A model generated the notes under the pieces. That model worked only from the letters and a program-made list of their open reading frames with translations, did no database searches and was not told the DNA's origin. Shown here piece after piece: positions 8,301 through 16,900 of a stretch of DNA of 64,000 bases. Source of the DNA: Kriegella aquimaris (GTDB taxonomy: Bacteria; Bacteroidota; Bacteroidia; Flavobacteriales; Flavobacteriaceae); NCBI RefSeq assembly GCF_900103215.1, contig NZ_FNGV01000007.1, forward strand, positions 62,001 through 126,000, read 5' to 3'. Position numbers and translations under genes: made by a program. Position 1 is the first letter of the stretch, and each line of letters starts with the position of its first letter.

Positions 8301-9726
8301 CGCCGCTTAGCGATAGAATCGGAATAAAAACGATGAGAATGATAAGTTGTCCGAATATAGCTGAGTTCATCATTTTAGATGCACCATTAAAGGTGATTTC
8401 ATCTTTTAGCGCTTGCTTTTCAGCATTTGAGTGTTGAGACAATGCATCGATTTCCGATTTACGTTGGGTAATTTGAAAGGCTATAAATTCCACGATGATT
8501 ACGGCCCCATCGATAATAATCCCAAAATCTATGGCTCCTAGACTCATTAAATTGGCATCAACACCAAAAATGTACATCAATGAGAGCGCAAAGAGCAAGC
8601 TAAGAGGTATGACGGATGCTACGACCAGGCCCGATCTAAAATTGCCCAATAATAGAACTACAACAAAGATGACGATCAAACAGCCCAATACAAGATTTTC
8701 CGTTACGGTAAACGTAGTCTTGCCAATAAGCTCACTACGGTCTAGAAAAGCATTGATATAGACGCCTTGAGGTAACGATTTCGATATTGAGGCTACACGT
8801 TCTTTAACGGCATCGATTACTTTTTTCGAATTCGCATCTTTGAGCATCATAACTTGGCCGAGAACTTTTTCTCCTTCCGCATTTCCTGTTATGGCGCCAA
8901 AACGAAGGGCACTTCCAAAGCCCACTTCAGCCACATCTTTCACATATATTGGAGTACCGTTGACATTTTTGACCACAATATTTTCAATGTCTTCCAAAGA
9001 TGTCACCAACCCTTCGCCACGTATAAAATAGGCTTGATTTACCTTTTCGATATAGCCCCCACCACTTACGCTATTGTTCATTTCCAAGGCTGTGAAAATA
9101 TCGTGTGCCGTAATGTTCATCGCATTCAATTTCTCGGTATTTATGGCGACCTCATATTGCTTTAGGAGACCTCCCCATGTATTTACTTCTACTACTCCCG
9201 GGATACCTGAAAGTTGGCGTTTTACGATCCAGTCTTGAATGGTACGTAAATCTTCTGTGGAATACCGATCTTTGAAGGCTGGTTCTATGTCCAGAGTGTA
9301 TTGATAAATTTCTCCTAATCCTGTCGAAATCGGTCCCATTTCAGGAGTTCCAAAACCTTCCGGTATTTTTTCGGAGGCCGACTTTATTTTTTCCGCGATA
9401 AGTTGACGCGGTAAATAGGTGCCCAAATTTTCTTCAAAAACTATGGTCACTACAGATAGTCCAAATTTTGAAACGGAGCGAATCTCCTTCACCCCGGGCA
9501 AATTTGCCATTTCCAATTCAACAGGGTAGGTTATGAACTGCTCCATGTCTTGCGTTGACAAATTACGGGAGGTAGTGATAACCTGAACCTGATTGTTAGT
9601 TACATCAGGTACGGCCCCAATGGGGATTTGGGAAAGGGAATAGACTCCAAATCCGATTATAAATACTGTAAATAAGAGAACAACAAATTTGTTCTTAATA
9701 CTAAAATCTATGATACGTGATAGCAT
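5380..9726 (-). CDS. CzcA/CusA heavy-metal RND pump fused to a TolC-like outer-membrane channel
   Basis: A 1448-residue chain. Residues 1 to about 1040 are a full HME-type RND transporter with 12 expected membrane spans; the span-4 segment AIDFGIIIDGAVIIVEF contains the Asp, Asp and Glu positions used for proton relay in CzcA. After a Lys/Ser linker near residue 1042, a second hydrophobic stretch (ITMMITVATLLFGMGAQAQ) resembles a signal peptide and leads into about 390 residues of TolC-family helices (two repeats of long amphipathic helices). The fusion joins pump and exit duct in one gene, an arrangement known from other Bacteroidota. How an internal signal sequence is handled is unclear: cleavage would yield separate proteins. 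It is first of a two-gene unit with the adaptor, 92 bp after the His-rich protein gene. Confidence 0.9.
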   Translation of the reverse strand: MLSRIIDFSIKNKFVVLLFTVFIIGFGVYSLSQIPIGAVPDVTNNQVQVITTSRNLSTQDMEQFITYPVELEMANLPGVKEIRSVSKFGLSVVTIVFEENLGTYLPRQLIAEKIKSASEKIPEGFGTPEMGPISTGLGEIYQYTLDIEPAFKDRYSTEDLRTIQDWIVKRQLSGIPGVVEVNTWGGLLKQYEVAINTEKLNAMNITAHDIFTALEMNNSVSGGGYIEKVNQAYFIRGEGLVTSLEDIENIVVKNVNGTPIYVKDVAEVGFGSALRFGAITGNAEGEKVLGQVMMLKDANSKKVIDAVKERVASISKSLPQGVYINAFLDRSELIGKTTFTVTENLVLGCLIVIFVVVLLLGNFRSGLVVASVIPLSLLFALSLMYIFGVDANLMSLGAIDFGIIIDGAVIIVEFIAFQITQRKSEIDALSQHSNAEKQALKDEITFNGASKMMNSAIFGQLIILIVFIPILSLSGVEGKMFKPMALTFSFALIGAMVFCFTYVPVAASLFLKPSKNSDKNISVRLMAWINRRYDPIIDWALRSKRIVLATALVLLSISIYIFTTMGSEFVPTLDEGDFVIQPVLKTGTSLSSTIEKTTQIEKILIDNFPEVNQVVTRIGAAEVPTDPMSMEESDVIITLKPKKEWVSANSKDELANKFKEALSVIPGMEVEFTQPIEMRFNELITGVRADIAIKIFGEDLDILSKKGNEIKSLISNVAGAADISVEKVVGLPQMNVTYNRAKIARYGLNIHDVNNLVSMGFAGKTAGSVFEGEKRFDLVMRLEKKNRQDIDNLKNLYVDLPAGGKIPLSELAEITYKKGAAKISRDDTKRRIVVGVNVRDRDLQSVVDDVQRLIEENINLPIGYSITYGGQFENLQSARARLLIAVPIALLLIFVLLYFAFKSVKEALLIYSAIPLAAVGGILLLWIRGLPFSISAGVGFIALFGIAVLNGIVLIEHFKELKKQPFTTIEALIKQGTQDRLRAVLLTASAAALGFLPMAISTNAGAEVQRPLATVVIGGLFTATILTLVVLPVLYAFFNKMEKKDKKSSSSKNITMMITVATLLFGMGAQAQGSPKNLQELIPMAIENNAALKANQLETFRTDALINSAFSFNKTHLYYEYDENNLAINEVPLDVIGIQQDFLFPTVYFAEKRVNKNTYKLATNSYEIQKKDLARAVTATYYEFQYAKKKENIYKQLDSLYAEFSSKAARRFELGATTYLEKITAQSKRRQISVQFEKAQKDVEIAYKALMKYVQVDEPLEIAVEPATKAPLRAIALSDSPELDFYNNRISLARATSAFEKQKLLPDISFNYFQGTNSQLNNNLYGYQLGLKIPLFFSGQSSRIKAAKIASDIATKESEEYNIQLNARLQELLDELAKYEKALIYYKEEGTMLSTEILKTANGSFKNGEIDFYQYILSLENAYQVQLDYLENLNRYNQAVIKINYITL

Positions 9727-9757
9727 AATTCATTGAAAAACATAAGTTAATACTAAA

Positions 9758-9779
9758 TTCAAAACACTTTGGTTTTGAA
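9758..9779. promoter_or_regulatory. perfect inverted repeat upstream of the czcA-like gene
   Basis: Arms TTCAAAAC and GTTTTGAA (8 bp each, perfect) flank a 6-base centre, 32 bp upstream of the pump start at 9726. It lies in the short space between the His-rich protein gene and the pump. It could be an operator for a metal-responsive regulator or a hairpin in the transcript. A second perfect hairpin (TACCAC / GTGGTA around TTTTT) is at 9796-9812, directly after the stop of the His-rich gene. Confidence 0.4.
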
Positions 9780-9795
9780 CTTGTTAACATGTAAA

Positions 9796-9812
9796 TACCA
9801 CTTTTTGTGGTA
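9796..9812. other. short hairpin after the His-rich protein gene
   Basis: Perfect 6-bp arms TACCAC and GTGGTA with a 5-base loop, 6 bp beyond the stop codon of the gene at 9819-10220. In the direction of transcription it is not followed by a run of T, so it is a weak terminator at best. It may slow or attenuate read-through into the pump gene. Confidence 0.3.
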
Positions 9813-9818
9813 AATGAA

Positions 9819-10220
9819 TTATACGAATTGGGGAGGTTGAAATAACCCTAAGGTATGCATGGAAGAGGAAGGCAACTGATAGTAGAAATTGGTCACTTTA
9901 TCCTCTGGGTTTTGAAGTGATTTCAATTCGGAGGAAAAAGTATTGATTACAAAAGCAGAGGACGATGAATAACAATGACAATGGTTTTGAAAGGGTAATT
10001 GTTCGTGGTCTCCTTTTTCTTCTTTATGGTCATTGCTATGCTGTTCTTTCAATTCACCATAATGTTTTGAAATGAATACGAGGAAATTATCTCCGTATTT
10101 CTCGGCGTGATAATTCGCATGCTCCATAAACTCGTCCAATTGCCCAATATCACTAAAAGTAATATCGACGCTTTGAACCAGCATGAGACTAGACATCAGT
10201 ATGGAAAATAGCTTAACCAT
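9819..10220 (-). CDS. small secreted His-rich protein of the metal efflux locus
   Basis: The start is ATG 10220 (MVKLFSILMSS); the frame opens further up only through a TTG. The product of 133 residues has a Sec-type signal (about 1-20, ending near VQSVDI) and a polar mature part with a cluster of His, Asp, Glu and Cys: HANYH, then SNDHKEEKGDHEQ and FQNHCHC. This composition suggests periplasmic binding of a soft or transition metal. I recognise no named family, but short His-rich proteins directly ahead of CzcA/CusA genes are common in Flavobacteria. It probably shares a transcript with the pump. A -7-like TATTTTTG at 10226-10233 lies only 6 bp before the start, so the message may be nearly leaderless. 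Confidence 0.6.
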   Translation of the reverse strand: MVKLFSILMSSLMLVQSVDITFSDIGQLDEFMEHANYHAEKYGDNFLVFISKHYGELKEQHSNDHKEEKGDHEQLPFQNHCHCYSSSSAFVINTFSSELKSLQNPEDKVTNFYYQLPSSSMHTLGLFQPPQFV

Positions 10221-10225
10221 AGAAA

Positions 10226-10269
10226 CAAAAATAACAGAAATAATTATACCATGAAGTAACAAAAGTTAC
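10226..10269 (-). promoter_or_regulatory. putative promoter with palindromic operator for the metal efflux locus
   Basis: On the minus strand a TATTTTTG box (10226-10233) matches the Bacteroidota -7 consensus TAnnTTTG. About 22 bp upstream lies a perfect palindrome, GTAAC-AAAA-GTTAC (10256-10269), placed where a regulator would cover the -33 region. The combination is what a metal-sensing repressor or activator site would look like; no regulator gene is next to it. Confidence 0.4.
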
Positions 10270-10395
10270 AAAAGGAAATTTTTTTATGCTTTCTGCTTAA
10301 TTCTTCTTTACCAGAGAAGATTATCAAAGATCTACACCATTTTTCAGTGGCAGCCCGAGAATTGGTAACTAAATCACCAATTTTTTAGACAGATT

Positions 10396-11964
10396 TTATG
10401 AACTGCACGATAACATAGAGCAACCTACTTTATGTCGAGCCCATTCTGGGCGTTTTACGAACCATTTTTCATATTTGACCTGTTCATCGTACGGGTTTTT
10501 CAAAAGAAGGAACAATTCATCAATAATTGAATAGTCATCTTTATCGGCGGCATCGATGGCCAATTGGGCCATATAATTACGCAGTACATATTTCGGATTA
10601 ATGGTGTTCATTCTTGCCCTACGCTCTTTGTCAGTTAATTTTTCTTTGTTCAGACGTTTTATATAGGCAGAAAACCAACCTTCCCATTTCTTACATATTT
10701 CCCCTTGTATCTCGTTCGGAGCGTAAAAAGCATCGTTAACCAAATCTAAGATGGCATTTTCACGATTAATTTCTTTTTTGAGGTTACCCAATTTTCGAAA
10801 GAAAATGGTCATATCGGTTTCTGTCAATTCAAGGTTTTCTTCCAAAGAATTTATAAGTTGAACATCTTCGGAATCATCTGTAAATAGTCCGATTTTGGAC
10901 TTCATCATCTCAAGATATTCGATTTGATAATTGGTTTTATAGGATTCTAAAATAGCTTCTAATGGGGCGGCTTCTCCAATTAGGGGAAACAATGCATTGG
11001 CCAATTGATATAGATTCCAAAGGCCGATATTTGACTGATTGCCATAGCGATACCGTTTGAACTGGCTGTCTGTAGTATTGGGTGTCCACCCTTTATCATA
11101 ACTTTCCAACCAGCCGTAGGGTCCATAGTCTATTGTCAATCCTAAAATTGACATGTTATCCGTATTCATAACTCCATGTACAAAACCTACACGCTGCCAA
11201 TGAAGAATCATATGCAGCGTTCGATCAGTTACCTCTTGAAAGAATTTCAAGTAGGTTTCTTTCGACGGTTTTCCTAAGTGTGAAAAGAAATGCCTTAGTG
11301 TGTAGTCGGTCAAAATACGAAGCGTTTTATCGTCTTGCCGTGCCGCGAAAATTTCGTAATTACCAAAACGTAAAAATGAAGGAGCAACGCGACAAACGAT
11401 TGCACCTTTCTCATAAGCCGGATTTCCGTTGTAGAGCACGTCGCGTAAAACTTGGTCTCCCGTAAGTGCCAACGATAACGCCCTAGTAGTAGGAACACCG
11501 AGGTGGTACATGGCCTCACTGCATAAATATTCACGTATTGAAGACCTCAATACGGCCAATCCGTCGGCCGTACGGGAATATGGCGTTTCACCAGCACCTT
11601 TTAACTGCAATGCCCAACGTTTCTGATTATGTTCGATTTCAGTCAAATTGATGGCCCTTCCATCACCAAGCTGGCCTGCCCAATTTCCAAATTGGTGGCC
11701 ACCATAGCACATCGCATAGGGTTTGGTATCCGGCATCACTTTATTGCCGGTAAATACATTTAGAAATGACTCGGAATCTAAATCTTCACGGGACAGTCCA
11801 ATTTCTTCGGCCATTTCAAAAGAAGAATGAACCAATTTGGGACGAGCTGTTTTCTTGGGGTTAACGAACGAAAAGCAAGATTCGACTACTTGCCTTCTTG
11901 TATTTTCCAAAATTGGGTCAGCCGGTAATTCTTTGGTAAATGTCTCTTTTATATTCAATTTCAT
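10396..11964 (-). CDS. selO: SelO/YdiU family protein adenylyltransferase
   Basis: The start at ATG 11964 (MKLNIKETFTKELPADP) fits the family; the frame runs 12 codons further to 12000. The 522-residue product has the SelO pseudokinase pattern: the N-terminal YGGHQFGNWAGQLGDGRA segment that binds nucleotide in an inverted orientation, HGVMNTDNMS with metal-binding Asn and Asp, and TIDYGPYGW in the position of the DFG loop. The family transfers AMP from ATP to Ser, Thr or Tyr of target proteins and protects against oxidative stress. The C-terminus ends CSS, equivalent to the Sec-Ser-Ser end of eukaryotic selenoprotein O, with Cys in place of selenocysteine. Flanked by the metal efflux locus and rpiA, it appears to be a single gene. 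Confidence 0.92.
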   Translation of the reverse strand: MKLNIKETFTKELPADPILENTRRQVVESCFSFVNPKKTARPKLVHSSFEMAEEIGLSREDLDSESFLNVFTGNKVMPDTKPYAMCYGGHQFGNWAGQLGDGRAINLTEIEHNQKRWALQLKGAGETPYSRTADGLAVLRSSIREYLCSEAMYHLGVPTTRALSLALTGDQVLRDVLYNGNPAYEKGAIVCRVAPSFLRFGNYEIFAARQDDKTLRILTDYTLRHFFSHLGKPSKETYLKFFQEVTDRTLHMILHWQRVGFVHGVMNTDNMSILGLTIDYGPYGWLESYDKGWTPNTTDSQFKRYRYGNQSNIGLWNLYQLANALFPLIGEAAPLEAILESYKTNYQIEYLEMMKSKIGLFTDDSEDVQLINSLEENLELTETDMTIFFRKLGNLKKEINRENAILDLVNDAFYAPNEIQGEICKKWEGWFSAYIKRLNKEKLTDKERRARMNTINPKYVLRNYMAQLAIDAADKDDYSIIDELFLLLKNPYDEQVKYEKWFVKRPEWARHKVGCSMLSCSS

Positions 11965-12137
11965 GTATTCACCATTTATTGATCTGTAATTACCCGGCAT
12001 TATTTATATGCCGAAGCTATTTAGCCTTTTAGTTGGGTTAAAGTATTTGTGCCGAGACAATCTAATTGGGGTTAGGAAAGGATCGTATAGCTACCAATTT
12101 TTTGTCACTTTAACACCTGTTTTTCTTCGGCCGATTA

Positions 12138-12812
12138 TTATTTTTCGATTTTGATGACAGAATCGCCTTTTCCGACAAGTATAAGATCTGTCGAGTCTAG
12201 GAAAAGTCCTGTTTCAACGATTCCGGGAATTCTAATCAGCATTTCATTTAAGTTTGGTATATCGTCCCATTCAAAAATATCAAGATCTACAATTAGATTT
12301 TCTTCGTCGGTTTTATACGGGCTTCCTTTCACCAATCGCAGTTTAGGTTTTAATCCCATCTCTGTTAATTCCCCTATAATATTCTTCGTAGCAAAGGGAA
12401 TGGTTTCGATAGGCAATTTAAATTTACCGAGTCGGCGTACTTCTTTTGTTGAATCTGCAATGATTACATTGTATTTCGAGTTGTAAGCCACAATTTTTTC
12501 CCTTAAAAGCGCACCCCCGCCACCTTTGATCAGTTGCATTGACGAGTCGAACTCATCGGCCCCGTCAATATTTATATCCAATTTCATTGCTTCTTCGAGT
12601 GAAATCAAAGGTATGCCCACTTCACGGGCCAGTTTGGCGGTGGCATCCGAAGAAGGTACACCCTTTATCGAAAGACCCTTGGCGACTTCTTCGCCCAATT
12701 TGAGAATCATAAATGCAGCGGTGGAACCGGAACCTAAACCGACCAGCATTCCATTTTTGACCAAAGCGACCGATTTGATGGCCGCCATCTTTTTTTCTTG
12801 TTCGAGACCCAT
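12138..12812 (-). CDS. rpiA: ribose-5-phosphate isomerase A
   Basis: A 224-residue cytoplasmic enzyme that interconverts ribose 5-phosphate and ribulose 5-phosphate in the non-oxidative pentose phosphate pathway. The family signatures are all present: GLGSGSTAAFMI for phosphate binding, INIDGADEFD with the catalytic Asp residues, and LIKGGGGALLREKIV with the active-site Lys/Glu. Length is that expected for RpiA (about 220). It starts at ATG 12812 and appears to stand alone, divergent from the HAD phosphatase gene at 13006. Confidence 0.95.
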   Translation of the reverse strand: MGLEQEKKMAAIKSVALVKNGMLVGLGSGSTAAFMILKLGEEVAKGLSIKGVPSSDATAKLAREVGIPLISLEEAMKLDINIDGADEFDSSMQLIKGGGGALLREKIVAYNSKYNVIIADSTKEVRRLGKFKLPIETIPFATKNIIGELTEMGLKPKLRLVKGSPYKTDEENLIVDLDIFEWDDIPNLNEMLIRIPGIVETGLFLDSTDLILVGKGDSVIKIEK

Positions 12813-13005
12813 ATCACTTTTTAGACTTCTTAGACTTCAGATATACATCAAAGGTAAACAATAGTGAAATGATTCTATTTTTGGCATCGACTTAAGAAGC
12901 AGATTCGAAAAGTACATTGTAAGAAAGAATATTGATTTGGTTCGACTAAGTAATAGCTAGTTAACTTGGTGAAATTTTTAAACCTTTACAGAAACTGACT
13001 TGGGT

Positions 13006-13740
13006 ATGATAAAAGCTATAATTTTTGATCTTGACGGAACATTGATTCAAACAGAAGTGCTAAAAGCAGAATCGTATGCTCAGGCGATACATAGTTTGAC
13101 TGCTAATTCGGTATCGGAAAAGCATGTATTGGATAGTTTTAGTAAGTTCGTAGGTCTTTCGAGGCCTGAAGTCGTCAAAGGTCTTTATAAAGATTTTAGA
13201 AAAGATTTGGAAAATAACCTTTATGACCCTACGCCCGAGGCCGTTCAGGAAAAACTTATACGTAAAAGACTGTCGATATATCATGAAATGCTTAATGATT
13301 ATATGCTTCTGTCCAAACATTTTTGTCTTTTTAATCTTGCGTTGCTAGAGAGCGCCCAGCAAAATGGTTTTCGTACCGTTTTGGCAACGATGTCACATTT
13401 CACTGAGGCTCAAAAAGTACTTGATGCCATGGGGGTTACCGATAATCTTGATTTGATACTGACGCGAGACGATGTGAACCAAGGCAAACCGCATCCTGAA
13501 ATATATCTAAAAGCAGCGAACATACTCAAGGTCGATAGCGAAGAATGCCTTGTAATCGAAGATTCGGTCAATGGAATAAAAGCGGCGCTGACCGCTAAAA
13601 TGCCTGTATTTGCCGTAACCAATAGTATCACGAAGCGGGCAGTTCATTCTGCAAATTTGTTGGAAGACAAATTTATCATTGATGACCCTAAAGAACTGAA
13701 AACACGGGTTTATGATTTTATAATTGAAAAGCGACTATAA
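13006..13740 (+). CDS. HAD-superfamily phosphatase, beta-phosphoglucomutase/phosphoglycolate phosphatase type
   Basis: The ATG at 13006 is preferred to the TTG at 13000 because it places MIKAIIFDLDGTL at the N-terminus. The 244-residue protein has HAD motif I with the nucleophile Asp8 and Asp10 (FDLDGT), motif III Lys in NQGKPHPEIY and motif IV VIEDSVNG. A helical C1 cap of about 100 residues between motifs I and II points to small phosphorylated sugars or phosphoglycolate. The cap is longer than in typical PgmB and lacks a clear substrate signature, so the exact substrate is open. It lies 205 bp before the first locus gene and is likely independent of it. Confidence 0.85.
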   Translation: MIKAIIFDLDGTLIQTEVLKAESYAQAIHSLTANSVSEKHVLDSFSKFVGLSRPEVVKGLYKDFRKDLENNLYDPTPEAVQEKLIRKRLSIYHEMLNDYMLLSKHFCLFNLALLESAQQNGFRTVLATMSHFTEAQKVLDAMGVTDNLDLILTRDDVNQGKPHPEIYLKAANILKVDSEECLVIEDSVNGIKAALTAKMPVFAVTNSITKRAVHSANLLEDKFIIDDPKELKTRVYDFIIEKRL

Positions 13741-13783
13741 AATGTCCCTTTGTTATTTCTCCCTAATTTATCGAAACATAGAC

Positions 13784-13844
13784 CATTTGTAGTATACAAT
13801 TACACATATGTTGTTATTGTTCTATTTGATTCTCCTTAAATTTA
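13784..13844 (+). promoter_or_regulatory. predicted regulon operator and promoter of the DUF5107 operon
   Basis: Direct half-sites CATTTGT (13784-13790) and CATATGT (13805-13811) are exactly 21 bp apart. After 25 bp comes TAAATTTA (13837-13844), a -7 box matching TAnnTTTG at all but the last base. The gene start is about 100 bp downstream at 13946. The same architecture, with the same distances, occurs at 26685-26745 and 38256-38316 on the other strand, and with small changes at 30712-30771 and 46172-46231. Two direct repeats about two helical turns apart fit a dimeric AraC-type HTCS output domain (inference). Confidence 0.6.
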
Positions 13845-13945
13845 ACTGATAAGATAATCACTGTTTTTGAGACCATATAACGTTATGCCGTTCTCTGACA
13901 AATTCATTGGAAAAAGGAACAATCAATTAATTAGAAAAATAGTTT

Positions 13946-16900
13946 ATGAAAAATGAGAACCAACTCCTGAAACTGATTTCCGCTTTTGTTTTAGTAATCT
14001 TCTTGAGCTTTTCGGGCATTTTTGCACAGGTGAAGGTATATGAAGGGCAGGAAACCATTCCTACTTACAAAATAGGAAAGGAAGAAGTCAGTCCTATCTT
14101 TTATACTGGAAGGGGAGTGCAGGGAGCCGAAGGGCACATCTATCCGTATGCCTCACAGGAAGATTTAGGAGACAAAGTGCTAACTGATGTTACCTATGAT
14201 ATGGTCTATCTGGAGAACGAATTTGTGAGGGTCAAGATATTGCCCGCTTTTGGTGGAAGGCTATTTTCAGCTATTGATAAAACGAACGGTCATGAATTGT
14301 TCCATACCAATAGTGTTATAAAACCTGATCTTATCGGTACTTTGGGCGCATGGGTGTCCGGGGGTATCGAATGGTGTTTTCCACATCACCATAGAACAAC
14401 GACTATGATGCCCAGTGATTATAGAATGATTGAAAATGAAGATGGTAGTGCTACGGTTTGGGTCGGAGAGACAGAAAAAACTATGGGTATGCGAGGGGTT
14501 ATCGGTATCACTTTACGACCCGGACGCTCTTTTATTGAAACGGATTATCGCATCAACAATACCAATACCAAAACGAAGAAGTTTCTTTTTTGGGCCAATG
14601 TAGCTATCACTGCCAATGATGATTTCCGCACTTTTTGGCCGCCCAGTCAAGAAATAGGCGTCTTTCACAACAATTCAAGTTTTACCGAATGGCCGATTTC
14701 GCATCAAGTTTATAAGGGTGTTGATTACACCAAAGGAGTAGACTTGACTTGGTGGAAGAATCATCCTGACCCTGTATCTTTCTTTTTCTGGGATGGAAAA
14801 GATGGCTTTCTCGGTGGATATGATTACGGCAAAAATGCAGGTACCGTACATGTTGGCGACCCCCTCCAGAATAAAACATCCAAATTATGGCAGTTCGGTC
14901 CCGGGCTACAGGGCCAAAATGCTAGACGTAAATTGACCGATGATGGTAAGGCTTATGTCGAATTGATGACCGGCACATTCTCGAACAACCAACCCGATTA
15001 TAGTTGGATCGCACCTCACTCGGTAAAAGATGCCAAGAATTATTGGTATCCTTTACGGGACCTCGAAATCGTTAAAAATTCGACTGTTGACGCATCGGTG
15101 ACTTTGCAAATGAGAAACCCTAAAACGATTTTCTATGGTTTCAATACAACCAAGACCTATAAGAATGCACGGATGGTTTTAAAATATAATGATGAGGTAT
15201 TGGCTGAAAAAACCATGGATATAGCTCCCGCCCATCCTTTTACAGAAACATATAAAGGCAAAACTGCATTCGATGAATATAAGCTCTATATAGAATTGAG
15301 CGATGCCGATGGAAAGAAATTGGTTTCTTATGCTCCACAAAAACCAACACACCCTGAATTGCCAGAACCGCAAGAAAGCGTCAAAAAGGCAAAGGAATTG
15401 GAGTCGGTAGAGGAGTTGTACCTCACAGGGCGATTTGTAGATCAGTTCAATCGTCCGGGTCTTGATCCAGACGATTATTATCTAAAAGCATTAAAAATAT
15501 CACCTGACGATTATCGGGTGAACTTGGCTATGGGTATTCGAAAAACCGACCAATTAAAGTATGAAGAAGCTTTGGGGTATCTTCAAAATGCTGCGGATAA
15601 GCTTAAAATAAAATATTATCAGCCTAAAGAAGGTGAGATATATTATTATATGGGATTGGCCCAAAGAGCATTGGGGAAAACCGACGAGGCCTATCGCAAT
15701 TTTGGGCGATCGACCTGGTATTATCAATGGTATTCTGCCGGCAATTATCAATTGGCGCAAATGGAGAGCAATAAAGGAAACTTTGAAAAAGCCCTCGAAT
15801 ATTGTGCAAATGCGTATTCGACCAATACTAGGGATGGGCGAATCGTTGTCCTTTATAGTGCTTTACTAAGAAAGTCAGGTGAAACCGACAAAGCCATTGC
15901 TCTGATTGACGAGTTATTGGCCTATGATCCCATTAACTTTTCGGCATTATACGAAAAGGAGCTTTTGCAAGGCAATCGCTCGATAGAAAAATGGCATAAA
16001 AATATGCAAGATGTCGACAATAATTATTTAGAAATTGCCGTAAATTATATAAATGCAGGCCTATCCGAAGATGGTATCGATCTACTTTCACCTTTGGAAA
16101 AGAGTAGTAACCCACTGATCAATTATTACCGTTCTTATTTTTATAATCAGATAGGCGATGCTGCCAAGGCGCGTGAAATGTTGAAATTGGCTCAAAATGC
16201 TTCTTTAGATTATATTTTCCCTTACCGGGAGGAAACAGAGCGTGTGTTGCAGAACGCTATTGAATTAGATCCACAAAATGCCAAAGCGTATTATCTACTG
16301 GGTAATTTGCTATTCGACAATCGCCCTGAAGATGCTAATAAGGCCTGGGAACAGGTGGCGTCGATAAACAATACCATACCTATGGTCTATCGCAATCTGG
16401 CTTTTGGGGCCTTTCATCACGGCAACGATGCCGATGGGGCCATTGCCTACATGAAAAAGGCTATTTCGCTAAGAAACGATGTGCCACGTTGGTATGCCGA
16501 GTTGGCAACCTATTATGATGCTTCCGATGCTGATTTTAGGGAGTGCCTCGATATTTTGAGAAAAAATGTAACAATGGTCAAAAAAGATGTTTCCGCACCA
16601 AAGACCTTGGTTCAATTGTATAATCTTAATGGGGAATATGACGAAGCTATTTCATTACTTGAAACCCATCATTTCCGCACATGGGAAGGTGGTCGATCTA
16701 TTTACTGGCATTATGTAGATGCGCACACCTTAAAAGCACGTCAGCTTATCAATGCGGGTAAGAATAAAGAAGCTGTGGCACAACTGGAAAAGGCTTTACT
16801 GTACCCTGAAAATCTCGAGGTGGGGAAAGCTTCAGATGACGAAAAAAATGCAATGATTTATTATTATATGGGGCTGGCTTATGAAAATATGGGTGATAAA

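Noticed and set aside
10221-10262. Longer start of the His-rich protein at 10262
   Set aside because: It needs a TTG start, and its extra residues overlap the palindrome and the -7 box; ATG 10220 gives a normal signal peptide.
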